Source: Tetraselmis striata
Lineage: Eukaryota > Chlorophyta > Chlorodendrophyceae > Chlorodendrales > Chlorodendraceae
Reading direction: 5' to 3'
NCBI GenBank assembly: GCA_006384855.1
Contig: VCJN01003119.1
Location: 124,001-188,000 of the forward strand
DNA: 64,000 nt
Position numbers and translations under genes: made by a program
Notes under the pieces: model-generated
Database searches by the model: none
Told to the model about the DNA's origin: nothing
The model's input: only the letters and a program-made list of their open reading frames with translations
Part shown: one piece after another, positions 1-11,547 of the stretch
Layout: each line of letters opens with the position of its first letter
Position numbering within the stretch: position 1 is the stretch's first letter

Positions 1-1369
1 ATTCAAGTACATGTTCTTCTGAACGAAGACGCATGCACCCATGTTATCTATTTCTTTAGTACATGGTGATAAGACCAGCAAGAGAGAAGACGCGCTCGCA
101 CTCAATCTGTGAGCCCGGCACATATAAAGCAATCCTAGCTAATTCAGAGAGGAGGGGGAAGGAAGAAGCATGCTTCTTCCACCACTTCTACGGGTCCTCT
201 GTCCTCTTGGGGAGCAGGTTGCAACAACGGAAGGTGCGCAAGTCAGCCTCCGCAACGGCAGTGCTGGCCGCGGCGGCGGTGGTGCTGTCCTCCACCATCG
301 ACTCGTCCGCCATCGCCGCTGCGCCCTGCTTCGCGGCAAACTGGTCTCCCTCCATATAATTGACGAAGAGTGACGAGAGGAGGATGACATGTAGTGGTGC
401 CTGGGTGAACGCGAAGTTAGGATAGGTTCGGCTGGTATGTGTGGTCTACTGGTATGTGCACCAATGCGGCGACGTGTGATGGTACGAGCGAGTGCAATGC
501 TATCCATATGGCTTATTGTCATTGGCGGGCGCCCTCCAAACGTTATACAATGAGATTTGGGGCACTTTGGGTAACTGCACTGCAGCCTCTTTTCGGGAAG
601 TACTGCAGCCTGCAGTGCAATAGCTTAATTGCAGGCTGCACTTACTGCAGCCTGCAGTGCAGTCTGGTCCAAACCGGGTCCAAACCTGGTTAATTCCGCT
701 TAGCCCTGCTGCCGGCGGTAAGGCGGTACCCGGTAATCCTTAGTAGCAACTCTCTCGCGAAAACAAGTAGCGCTACTTTCTCACTCAAGGATAGTTTTAG
801 GGATTTCTGCCGTACCGCGGTTTATAAGGTGTATATAACACAGCCTAGGTATGTAACAATCTTCAGGTATGTAGTAGCAGAGCGCTAAATAAACCTTTAT
901 CTATCATGAAGCGTTCTTATACTACGATTTATATTATTTAGGATTAAAAACCCGCGCGCCGTTTCGTCGGCAGTTTTTTCGCCGTTACACCCGAGGCGAG
1001 GGCAGCAGACCGTCACTATCTCGCAGCACCTCTCCCATAATCTCACAGCACCTGTCCGGATCCCGCCTAGACTGTCACTACAGGTACACTTGACGCTCCA
1101 TCAATAGTCAGTCTTGACATCAGCAATCGCTAACAGGCGCCGGAGCAGCGGCGCGCGACTCAGGCGACTGCGTGTGAGGGACGCACAGAGAGCGCAAGCC
1201 GTGGCGGGACGCCCGTCGAGTGCCCACCGGAGCCCCCGCTTGGCGCCGTCTCTCGTCCGGCGTCCTCAGTCTGTGCACGGGGAACGCCAGCGCTGCCTCG
1301 TCTCCCCCTCGGGCGCCCGCTCGACCGCTCGGCTGCTCCGCCCCCATTCCCTCCCTTCGCTGGGCCGAC
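1..1369. other. upstream/intergenic region, no gene seen
   Basis: I see no supportable gene here. It holds AT-richer spacer to about 950 and then GC-rich sequence that is presumably promoter and 5' UTR of the sialidase-like gene. The only structured segment is a short inverted-repeat patch at about 575-665, listed separately. Open frames here lack any family resemblance. Confidence 0.5.
575..668. repeat. CTGCAG-rich direct/inverted repeat patch
   Basis: The motif ACTGCAGCCTGCAGTGCA occurs twice in direct orientation (about 602 and 643), with its inverse TTGCAGGCTGCACT between them and a diverged copy at about 578. The patch could fold into a short hairpin. Function unknown. Confidence 0.6.
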
Positions 1370-2785
1370 ATGTGGAGCAGCGCGCCAAGCCCGCTGCTAT
1401 CCGGCACCAAAGCCAGGGCCGTGAGCAGCCCCGCGAAGATCGCGGACCTGCCTGCGTCCATGCCGGGCGTGCTGCTCCCCTCCGCGCGCGCGACGGTCGC
1501 CCCGGCAGCCAAGGCGAGCGCCGAGCACCGTACTGCGGCCAACTCCAACACCTACTACGTCACCTGCATCGTCTGCAGCGTCGTGCTGGTGCTACTCGTC
1601 CTGATCAACAACCCAATAAAGGTGCCGTCGCGCCCCTCCCAGACCCCCTCCCAGTACCCCCGTTCAGCCCCTTGGACCACCGCAACCCAAACGACAGCAT
1701 CGGCGAGGGAGGTGCCCCAACTGTCCAGGCGGCACCTCTTGCTATAGACGAATCCCGGCGGCTGATACCGACCGCCCTCACTGACCCCCTCATCCGCTGC
1801 AGCTCTCACGTTGGAGCCGGCAATATCATGTGGAGTGGCAGGTGCGTTGCCCTCCTCCCCCTTTTTCTACCGCCACGACCTGTTTTCTTGCTCCGCAGGA
1901 TCGGGGCGCGGATTTAAACGCCCTGGGGGAGGGTGGGTGGGTTGGGGGGTTTGAGGTGCTTGGGGAAGGCGGGCGCGGGGGGGTGGGCCCGGGGGGGGGG
2001 GGGGGGGGGTAATGCAGTGGTCTACCAGTGGCGCGCATCCCTGCAGCCCCCGTCGCCTTCGCATTCATTAGGGCTGCTGTACCACACCGGCTTTGCAGGC
2101 GCACAAGCCCTCCCTGCGGCGCGCCCTGCTGCAGGCCGCTGAGCCCGCCCCCGTGGCTGCCGCCCAGCCCCGGCCTGTCCAGCCTGCCTCACGGCCAGGC
2201 CGCCTGGCTCGCCTCGCCGGAGTTCCCTGGCTGTTGCCCCGCCATAGCCGCGACGCCACCGCCCCCGCCTCCACCGCCCCGGACTCCGCCGCCGCCACGG
2301 GCCCGGAGAGAGCCTCCCTGCCGGCACGCGCGCCCCTCCTGCGGCGGCCCGTCCCCATCCGGGCTCTCCCGCCCCTGCAACGCAACCAGACCGTGTGGGG
2401 GGCGCTCCTGCAGCACGCCAGCAACGGCACAGGGCTGCCGCACCAGGGCGCCGCCCCCGGCAACCGCACCGCGGGCCTGACTCGTCTGCGCCCCCAGCCG
2501 GACTACGCCGAGATGATCCGCGCGTACCGCGAGCGCATGGCGCTGATGAAGCGGGTGCAGGCGGAGCTCTACGGCAGCCCACCGGCAGCAAACGTGGTGA
2601 ACGTGTCCGACGTGAGTGGGGGGGCATGCTGGCAAAGGGGCTCACTGGAGGGGTGACGGATGCGAGTTGGGTTGGGTGGGTGGGTGGGTGGGGGGGGGGG
2701 TATACAACGCGCTTTGCGTGGTGCCGTGTATGGGTGGATGGGCGCGAGCGTATGCATATGCATGCCAAGAGGAGATGAGTGGGAA

Positions 2786-2823
<38 letters not shown>

Positions 2824-5800
2824 CTTTCGGGGCTGTAGCCTGAATGCCCCGTTTGCAGGGTACAGCACCGAAAGCCCCAAACGCTGCAAACCCTATCATA
2901 AACCCCCTCTCACACAGAAGCCCGATTCGGCCCTGCATACAGTGCTGACGGCCGCTGCGCCGACTCTGCTGCCGGTGCCCCCGCAGGCGCTGCCGCCGCA
3001 GGACCTGGGCGCAGAGACGTACGGCTGCTGGGGGAGCGGCTACATGCAGGACGGCTGCCCGCAGAAGTTCATGGACGGCCTCGTCCGCCCGACGGGCGCG
3101 AACGGCTCGGGGCCGTACGTGGTGCGCCCTCGGCACCGCCCAGCACTGCACTTCAGCGCCACACCCAAGAGAAATGGTTCCTTTCACCAGCCGAAGTCTG
3201 GACTTTTGCCCCGCCTGCATGCTGGCTGGATTAATGCAGTACGAGTACCCGGGTACATGTGCACACCTAGGGATGTGGGCATCGTCACCGCGAGCACTCC
3301 CAGCCATGTCAGCGTGTACCTGCCGCCCTCGTGCGGACGGCTGAGACCACAGCGTGCAGGGCGGCCAGCTATAGACGGGAAGATGTGCCGGCAGCGGTGC
3401 CGCGCTGTGGTGTGTCGCGCTCGGCCGCGGCTGGCAGTGGCCCTGACGCCCGGACGCCCACCGCTGCGCCGCACAGGCGTACATGCAGCCGGCGCGCAGC
3501 GCGCGGCAGCAGACGCACGCGCCCTCCATTATCACGCTGCCCAACGGGGACATGCTGGCGGCGTGGTTTGACGGCGTGGAGGGCATGGCGGGGGTCGGCA
3601 TCGTGGTCAGCAGGTTGCCCTCCCCCCCCCCCCACCCCCTCCCCTTCTCGGGCTCCCCTGTCCTCCCCTGAAAGAGAGAAAACGGCGCGAGGCCTAGCAG
3701 GGCGGGGGGTGGGGGGGAGGGGATTCCCCTCTAAAAAGACTCCCTTGCTCGTGAAGTCCATGTTAGCGCACCTGGGGCTCACGCATGAGCGTTGCTTTTG
3801 ATCTTTACCCGTGAAAAAGAGATACTATGTATGTATTTGTGCATACATACGGGCCACACCCGTATGAATGGGCCACACCCGTAGAATGGGCCACACATAC
3901 GGCAGGCTGCTTTCACCACACTAACGGTGGAAACACAAACAGGGAAAGCACCACACTTACACCATTCCTGAGACTTGATGGCAAAATGATATATCCCTTT
4001 CTTAACCCGCAAACCCAGTTGCTTAACAATGGTCCATCCCTCCAATATCTGATCTACAGCTAGTACCCGCTTGCGCGTCTTTGCCTCTGGTGCGACGGCG
4101 TCCGCTTCACGGGGGACGTCATGGGATGTGCGCAGGCGCTGTGGCCGGGAGCACTGCGATGCTGACCCCCCGCCCTCCCGCCCTCTCCCATATCTGTGCC
4201 TGCTGGCCGTCAGGCTGCTGATGGGGCCGGTCGCAGACCGCGCGTGGAGCAAGCCCAGCATGGTCTCGCTCGACCCGCACCGCTCGGCACAGAACCCGGT
4301 GCGGCTGCCCCCTGCTGACCCCCTCCCCCCCCCCCCCCTTTGGCCAGGCCAGTCAGCCTTTTGACCGGCCGCCGCTGCGCACTCAGGTGCTGTGGTACGA
4401 CGCCGACACGGGCAAGGTGTTCCTGATGCACACCAGCCAGCGGGCGATGATGTGAGCCCGCCCCTCCCCGCGTGACGCGCCCAGCTCTTGCCGACCCCGC
4501 CGACCCCCGTTACGCACCCGGAATCACAGACCCTGTCCGCACCGCACTCCCCCCGCCGCGCCCAGCTGGTCCCCGCCCACTGCACCCCTGGCAAGCGGCA
4601 TTAGAGCCATGATCGAGTGGGCAACGAACGCAGCAGTCTTGCAATCTGTGCTTCTAGATGAGCAGCAGCTACCGTAACATTCTATGGGGGTCGCGGGCCC
4701 GAGAAATATTGGACTATTTTCCAGCATGGTGGCGAAAGATCCACGGGGCGTTCTAGTACATTTCAATGTTTCTCCTGTTTCATGTTTCCTACGTGTTTCT
4801 CCTATCTATGATATGAGGGGGGGGGGGGGGGGGTCAAAATCGACAACATCCCGCCAACCAAGCAGGGTTGCGGTAGTGTGTGGCATCAAATGCATCAAAT
4901 GTGGCATCCAAATACATTAAATGCTTGATTGAAATACTAACTTTGCCTAGTGATATCGAGTTGTCCCCCCCCCCCCCCCCCCCTCCCCCTTCCTGGCGCA
5001 GTTAGAGACAAACTATTGAACAGACAAAATATACAACCATAAGACATGACTCGGACACGGATGTTATCACGATACGATACGGATGGTTTATTATGGCTCG
5101 GCTCTCGACTGGAGTGTGAGATACGCTACGTATGTGGGTGTGTGAACATGCATGCGCACCCCCCGCATCAAGTTGCGGATGCACCCATGACGACCGGCGA
5201 TGGCCACCTCAAAGTGGCCCAGCACGCTACCGCTAGAGGCCACGGTTTCGTCTGTGTTTGGCCCCTGACATGTTGGGGAGGGTCTCATTCCCGTGTCGCC
5301 CGCCACCCGTACATGCACCGCGCCGGCCTGACAGCGATCCGCTTTTGGTCCCCACGTGGCGTGTGCCTGCAGGGGGCAAGGCACCTCCGACGTGCGCTGG
5401 CTGCACAGCGCCGACCTGGGCCTGACGTGGAGCGAGCCGGAGGTGGTGTTCCGCCGCCGCGGCGCCTTCGTGCGCAACAGCCTGGTGGTCGGCGCGCGCG
5501 GGGAGTGGCTGCTGCCGATGTACCACACCCCGGGCGGCTACGAGATGTTCCACGAGCACTACTGCACCATGCGGCGCAGCGACGACCACGGCGCCTCCTG
5601 GGTGGACGAGGTACGGATGTCCCAACCGGGGCAGTTTCTGGCGCAGCCCACGACGGTGCGCCTCTCCCAGGTGAGCCCCCCTCCCCCCCCCCCCCCCCCC
5701 CCCCCTTCCCCCCTTCCCCCTACCACCCCTAGCACGCATCACGTGCAACGAATCTGCGTGCCACTCCTACCCGTCTTGCAGGCCGGCGTACCCCATGTCG

Positions 5801-8212
5801 TGGTTCTTAGCGTCAACAGACAAAGCGCTTCACAGCAATGTGATGCGGCTGGGGCGTACATGGGAAAGTGACCGACCAAGACCGCTGGACTCAGCCGTGA
5901 CCTATCTAAATCACCGATGCTGAAACGCTCGGCAATGCATCTGCAACGTGTGTTTGCGTTGTTGGCAAATGGAGCGTCGGCTCAATACTCCTCTCGCCCC
6001 TCTCGCCCCACGCGGCCACCACCTGCCCTCATCTGGCTTGAACCTCACACCGGCGCCCGTGTTACATGCAGCGGCGCCACGTGTTGCCTGGCGCCTCCCC
6101 TCACCCGTCCACCCTTACCCCCCCTCCCATGGATCTTGCAGGATCCCCCTGTGCTGGTCACCTGGATGCGCGACCGGCGCAGCCAGTTTATCTACACCGT
6201 CAAGAGCGCTGACGACGGCTGGACATGGTGCTACGCCCCTCCCCCTCCCCCTCCCCCTCCCCCCCCCCCCCCCCCCCCCACACACCCCAACCCCCTTGAA
6301 ACCACACCCCACCCCCCTTGATCACCACCACCTCTTAGTACCGCCTTGCGGCATCACCTGCGAGGGCTACTGCGGCTCTGCTGACGTGCCCCCCCCCCCC
6401 CCCCCCTCCTCGCACCGGGAAGGTCCAACCCCAAGCGGACGCGGCTGCCCAACAACAACAGTGGCATCCAGGCGCTCCGCCTCCTCAGCGGGACAGTCGC
6501 CATGGTGTTCAACAACCACGTGCGCCGCTGCCCCGTCTTGCCGATGACTACGCACAACTTCATTCAGGGCGCTGCACCGTTACACGGCAACTCGCGGACA
6601 CCCCGCCCCCCCGAAAGCACACCCATGTCTTTCGTTTCTGACTCCCAATTCTCCCTATTGCGCCGGCCAGGGGGGCGGCCCAGACCGGTGGCCCATCACG
6701 GTGGCACTATCCTACGACGGCGGCGAAACGTGGGCGCACGTGCGGGACCTGGACCGCGAGCCGCTCGCCCTGGTGACCCCCCCTCCCTGTTGATCCCATC
6801 TCCTTCCTCCCCTAACAAACCCCGCACACATGGCAGCTACCTCCCCTGGGCGCATCCTCGTCTGCCTGCCCGCCGGCGCGGATCGCATGTGCTGATAAGT
6901 CTGGTTTCGGAGCCAAGCATGCAGTGTAACTTTGTACGGAATAGTGCAGTAATGGAATAATAGAGCCCAATTCGGAGCAAACGGCACCCATCCGCCCCCT
7001 TACGCGTAGCTCGATTCGGTTTCGGACGCTGATGCTAATGGACGACTGTATTTGAATGTGCGCTACGGGTGCTGACGGACCACCAAGACAGCGGAGAGTG
7101 CCTGCCTTGAGCCGTGCAAATGTACTACGAGAACGACTTCAAGCTACGAATATAAATAAAACTATGAGTGGGATCTGCTAAGAGGGCGGCACCTCCAAAA
7201 TGTCTTATGTCCTGGGATAACCCATGCACGTATGCAACGCCATACCCATGATGTCCGCTCAAGAGTTGTGATGTCTAGCAAGCAGGGCACCTGGCTCAGC
7301 GCCGCCTTCTGAACCCCCCCTCCCCCTGCCCCTTCTGAACCCCTGCTCCTCCCCTTCTGCAGGCTTACCCCGCCCTGACGCAGACGCCCGACGGCCTCAT
7401 ACACATAATGTACTCGTACCACCGCGAGACCATCAAGGTGTGCCAGCCCCCCCCCCCCCCCCCTCCCCGCCGCCGTCCGCCATTCTCCTCAAAAGCACAA
7501 TGCTTGCCACACGGCTGCGTGATATTGCATTGTACTCGTGGTAACCTCAGGTGCACATCGTACACGTATTCGTAGCGTATATTAATGCCCATATATACAT
7601 ATATATAGTTAGTTAGTCATTGTCACTACCCCCCCCCCCCCCCCCTCCTGGCGCGAGGCATTGATTCTCGGTTTCAGTAGGGATCGAAACGGTGACTTCT
7701 AGGTCCCTGGAGCTAGCAAGAACACAATAAGCTCCGAAACCAGTGTAACGATCGAGGTGACTGTCGTCTCAAAAGCGCAGCGCTTGCCACACGGCAGCGT
7801 GACATTGTATATGTACTCGTCTTAACCTCGGGTACACGTCGCACATATACTGGTAGCATATACAGACATCGTTAGTGTCGCATACTCACCAGCCTGTCAC
7901 ACTCCATCGCAGCCGCTGGAGTCCCCACCACCTGCTTGCCCACCTGCTTACCGCCCGCCACCGCCGGGCGGCGCGGCCTGCAGCGCATTCTACCCAACAG
8001 AGCCGCGGGTCATGAGCACGACACCGCCGCCCCGCCCGCCAGCTCACGGCCGGACCCCCCGCCCCCCCCTGTGCCCGCAGTACGTGGCAGTCACGGAGGA
8101 GTGGATAAAGGCCGGCACCTCCCGCGGCATCTTCAAGGTCCGCCCTGCCTGGCACTGGCCACACGGGGCACACTGCGGCTTGCGGCTTGTGCCCCTTCGG
8201 AGACCCACGTGA
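1370..8212 (+). CDS. sialidase-like BNR/Asp-box protein with N-terminal membrane anchor
   Basis: Exons 1370-1621, 2099-2611, 2987-3118, 3477-3613, 4214-4298, 4387-4451, 5373-5670, 6142-6227, 6423-6519, 6671-6772, 7363-7437 and 8081-8212; all introns GT-AG with agreeing phases; 657 aa. Residues about 61-80 (VTCIVCSVVLVLLVLI core) form one hydrophobic span with no cleavable signal, so a type II membrane protein is inferred. The following stem has N-glycosylation sequons (NQT, NGT, NRT, NVS), which fits a luminal or extracellular face. The catalytic-like domain has four Asp boxes of S-x-D-x-G-x-x-W form (SADLGLTW, SDDHGASW, SADDGWTW, SYDGGETW) and family blocks such as WMRDRR, NNNSGIQALRL and YPALTQTPDGLIHIMYSY. 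This is the BNR_2 sialidase-like family found in plants and bacteria; true sialidase activity is not shown. The ATG at 1370 is the first good start. The last exon could instead be spliced at 8137. Confidence 0.83.
2786..2822. repeat. poly-G run, 37 bases
   Basis: An uninterrupted G run in intron 2 of the sialidase-like gene, preceded at about 2674-2700 by a TGGG-repeat and a shorter G run. It is among the longest pure runs in the window. G-quadruplex formation is likely on chemical grounds but not shown. Confidence 0.9.
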
Positions 8213-9943
8213 CGCACCGTATCTCACAGACCCCAGCATCTGGTCGCCAGTCGATGCTCTCAAGCCGTGGGATGGTGAACACGGAGACAGTAGCCAGGGC
8301 GTAGGAGCGGCGTGCATCGGGAGGTTGACGATTCCATGAACTTTTGAGTGCTTTCACCCTCGTTCATAGGTTCCTTATCCTTAGCAATCCGGCAGTTCCA
8401 GAGAACCGCAGGTGTTGACCACAAAATGGTGGGTGCTGTGTGCATAAGGACGCCGGAGGTTTGCATGAAGGCTTTATATGTACGATTAGGACGGTGCATC
8501 TTCCAAGTCAAATGGGAGTTGTGACCAAACAATAGAGACGCTGGGGTTCATTACCTCATACTGAGATGGTTCTCATACCCTACGAATGACCTAATGATGT
8601 CTGTCCCATTCCCCTTACTGGTGCCGGATCCCTTTTTTTGGGGGGGGGGGGGGGGGGGGGCGGGGGGGGGGGGGGGGGGGGGGGCGGGGGGGGGGGGGGG
8701 GGGGGGGGGGATGTGGCTGAGACAGCATGGCTGGCTTGCCCTGCAGGGGGACAAGGACCGCCGCTCGGTGGCGCCGTAGCGCCGCATGCCACGATGATGA
8801 TGAGGCTGCGGAGGGGGGAGGCGCCCGCCTGCATGTACAACACATTGTGTACATCCCGGCAGCGCATGCCGCACGCCACATTTTGTCCGGCGCCATCGTA
8901 AACCGGGTGCCTCGTAGTCACTGGGCGACACAGTGGTGCCGCGGGGACCGGTCAGCTGTAGTAAGGACCCCGACGTACGCATCGCGGGCTCTGTATTTTA
9001 GCTTCAAGCGGCGCTGTCACCTGTCGGCTAAGACACAGACTTCTTGAGGCCGTAGTATCGATGTCAGCTCGCGCGCAGGTGCGCAGCCACGTCCCTGTGC
9101 TCGTGCAGCACCCCCAAACCAATCCGCCGCAGTCTTGGGATGCTGCTGTACACACCGATGCCGCAGAAGTGGTGTTTTAATAGATCAAGTTGTCTTGTGG
9201 AGTTGTTTTCCCCAGACACTGCTGATGAACATGAGCCGGCGCGATTCTCACCCCGTGCGAGCACTGCTGTTGTTCTCAAACATTTTTTTGTATGCATCGT
9301 GCAACTATTCACACTGTTTCCCCGGCGAGCCAGAAGGCCCCCCCCCCCCCCCCCCCCCCCCTTCCCAGCCGCCCTTCTCCCCTCTCATTGGGAATGGCAT
9401 CCGTCTGGGGACACCTGGGAAGGACAGGTCGTCGGGAGCGCAGCTCACAGGGCGGATAGCCCGGGACATGTCAGTGCAAAGAGAGGACTGCCAACCCAAA
9501 TAATGCAGAACGTGACATAATTTGATGAGGCGCAGACTTAGAGTGTGTGTGCGGAGCAGCTTGTCAGGGGGGCGTGGTTCGCTTGAGGTGACAGTGGCGT
9601 TGCAAGCCGCTGCCATGTTCGGCCAGCCGCAACAGCTTGGCAGAGGCTTGTGCGTCCCTGGTGGTAATCTGACATGCGGGGAATACACACAGAGCCGCAC
9701 CTCGCACCCACAGGCTGCAGTGCAAGCAGAAGCGACTATTGGAGGCGCCCCCCGAGGGGGAAGGCAGAGGAGAGGAGGATATGGAGGGAGAGGGGTGGTT
9801 TCCGAGGATGAGAGGCAGACGGAAGTGGGAAAATGACCCCGCCTCATGTGAAGTGTAAGTTTGCCCAAGACGACAGCACTTGACTTACAGAGGGGGTGCG
9901 GCTGGCGCCGGCTCATCGTGGGGTGGGGCAGGGCGGGGCCGCA
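8213..9943. other. convergent intergenic region, no gene seen
   Basis: This spacer lies between the 3' ends of the sialidase-like gene (+) and SNRNP27 (-). It contains a 71-base G tract (8640-8710, interrupted by single C bases at 8661 and 8685) and a C run at about 9340-9361. No open frame resembles a known family. Confidence 0.55.
8640..8710. repeat. G tract of 71 bases with two C interruptions
   Basis: The longest G-rich tract in the window, in the intergenic spacer between two convergent genes. A possible barrier to polymerase or a sequencing-prone site. Confidence 0.9.
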
Positions 9944-10535
9944 TCACTGCTGCGGGTTGATCTTCTCGTTCGACTTTTCCGCGGGCAGCGGGCGGTTGAA
10001 GCCCCCCTTGCGGTTCATGTACTGCCGCGCCTGGCGCTTGCTGGCCACCTTGACGGCGCCCGCGTGCGCCGCCTCGTCGTCCACGTACTTGCCGGCGGTG
10101 GTGTCGAAGCCGACGGGGATGCCCATCGCGCGCATCATCTCCATCTCCTCCGCGCTCACGCCCGCGTCCAGGTCCACGTCCACCGCCTCCACCACCTCCT
10201 TGGCCGCCTTGGCCGCCTTCTTCCCGGCGCGCGATGCGCCGCGGCTGGCGTCGCGCCGGTCGCGCTCCTCCGGCGACCGCCCGCGCCCGCCGGCGTCGCG
10301 GTCCTCCGTGAAGCGGCGCCGTTCGCCGGCGTCGCGCCCGCGGTCGCTGTGCCGGGGCGGCGGCCCCGGCAGGCCAGGCGGGCCGGGGGGAGGGCCCGGC
10401 AGCCGCGGCGGGCTGTGCCCCTGCCCGCGCCCGCGGTAGGTCTGACTGTAGGGGTCCTCCTCCGCGGTGAAGGGCGCCGGGGAGCGCGAGCGCGAGCGGC
10501 GCCTGCGGAAGGGCAAGGGGCAGAGAGGGTGGAAA

Positions 10536-10566
<31 letters not shown>

Positions 10567-11521
10567 TGTGAGGGCCCAAAACAGAAGATACCATCACATG
10601 AAGTCAATAACCAGGAGATCGGTGGAAAACGGTAGATCCGGAATGCAAATAAATCACAAGTGATGACTCGATATTCTTTGTGGAAAGTGTGTTTCCCCTA
10701 CGAGGATGTATACACCGCCATGCATGATAAATGAATATCCCTCGACTGAAAAAATCCAGTGCTGCTACGCATATGGCACATGTGATCACCGCCTACAGGG
10801 ATGCGCTCCCGCAGAGTCGAGCCCGCTAAGGTCCTCTGCTGCCTGGAGAGGACATTCCCACGGAGGAACAGCCCGCGCGAGGTTGCCGGTCAGCCCGAAT
10901 GTGACAGGAAGGGTGAGACATAATTACGGCAATCATTCGTTATGGGAAAGGGCAGAGTGAGTGCATGGCGACCTAGGGAGGCAAGCCGGGAGGGCATAAA
11001 GAAGAAAGGAAGGTAGACGAAGTCAAGAGGAAGGAGGGGGGAACCCGCCCAAACATGAACCTTGTGTTGCACTGCCAGGAGCAGAAGCATCGCCATCGTG
11101 AGGGTGAAAATCAAGCATCCCGACACCCATATGGCTATGAGTGCCCATAATCCTCGTCTTCCTGGTGCGATTCCACCATTCGCAACATCGCCGCGCTGGT
11201 GTTTCATTGACCGCATTCAGACATCGCATGCACTGTGAGAGTACGGACGGGTTCCGGGGGAGCGCTACTATCCGAAGGTTTGCTATCAAAGGAGGGGGGG
11301 GGGGGGGGGAGGTCATGCACGAGCCCCGTCACGCACCGGTCCTTTTTCTCACGCCGCCTGTCAGAGCTCCTCCGGTCCCGGTCCCGGTCCCGGTCACGGC
11401 CACGGTCACGATCGCGATCACGGCCGCGATCGCGGTCACGATCACGGCCGCGGTCACGGCCGCGGTCACGGTCACGGTCACGATCACGGCCGCGGTCACG
11501 GTCACGATCGTCACGCGGCAT
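9944..11521 (-). CDS. SNRNP27: U4/U6.U5 tri-snRNP 27 kDa protein
   Basis: Two exons on the minus strand: 11521-11337 and 10502-9944, joined in phase 2 across a GTGCGT...CAG intron; 247 aa. The first exon is an RD/RS-like low-complexity arm of RDRDRG repeats. The second continues through [12 protein letters not shown], and the C-terminal 60 residues match the conserved SNRNP27 core: [15 protein letters not shown], then [18 protein letters not shown], against FDTTKGK and RQYMNRRGGFNRPL in the animal proteins. The family is part of the spliceosomal tri-snRNP in the nucleus and influences 5' splice site choice. It is longer than the human protein (about 155 aa), mainly through the charged arm. 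The ATG is 26 bp downstream of the COA6 stop, so its promoter or 5' UTR must overlap that gene. A plus-strand C run (minus-strand view) lies 35-60 nt before the acceptor. Confidence 0.9.
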
Positions 11522-11547
11522 GGCTAGGTGGCGGCCTGCCTGCCTGC

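Noticed and set aside
1220-1369. Upstream extension of the sialidase-like frame
   Set aside because: The frame is open but begins at GTG with no ATG; the first ATG is at 1370.
8640-8710. Long poly-G tracts as assembly padding
   Set aside because: They contain single C interruptions and unique flanks, and occur in both C and G form across introns; real sequence is more likely, though exact lengths may be unreliable.
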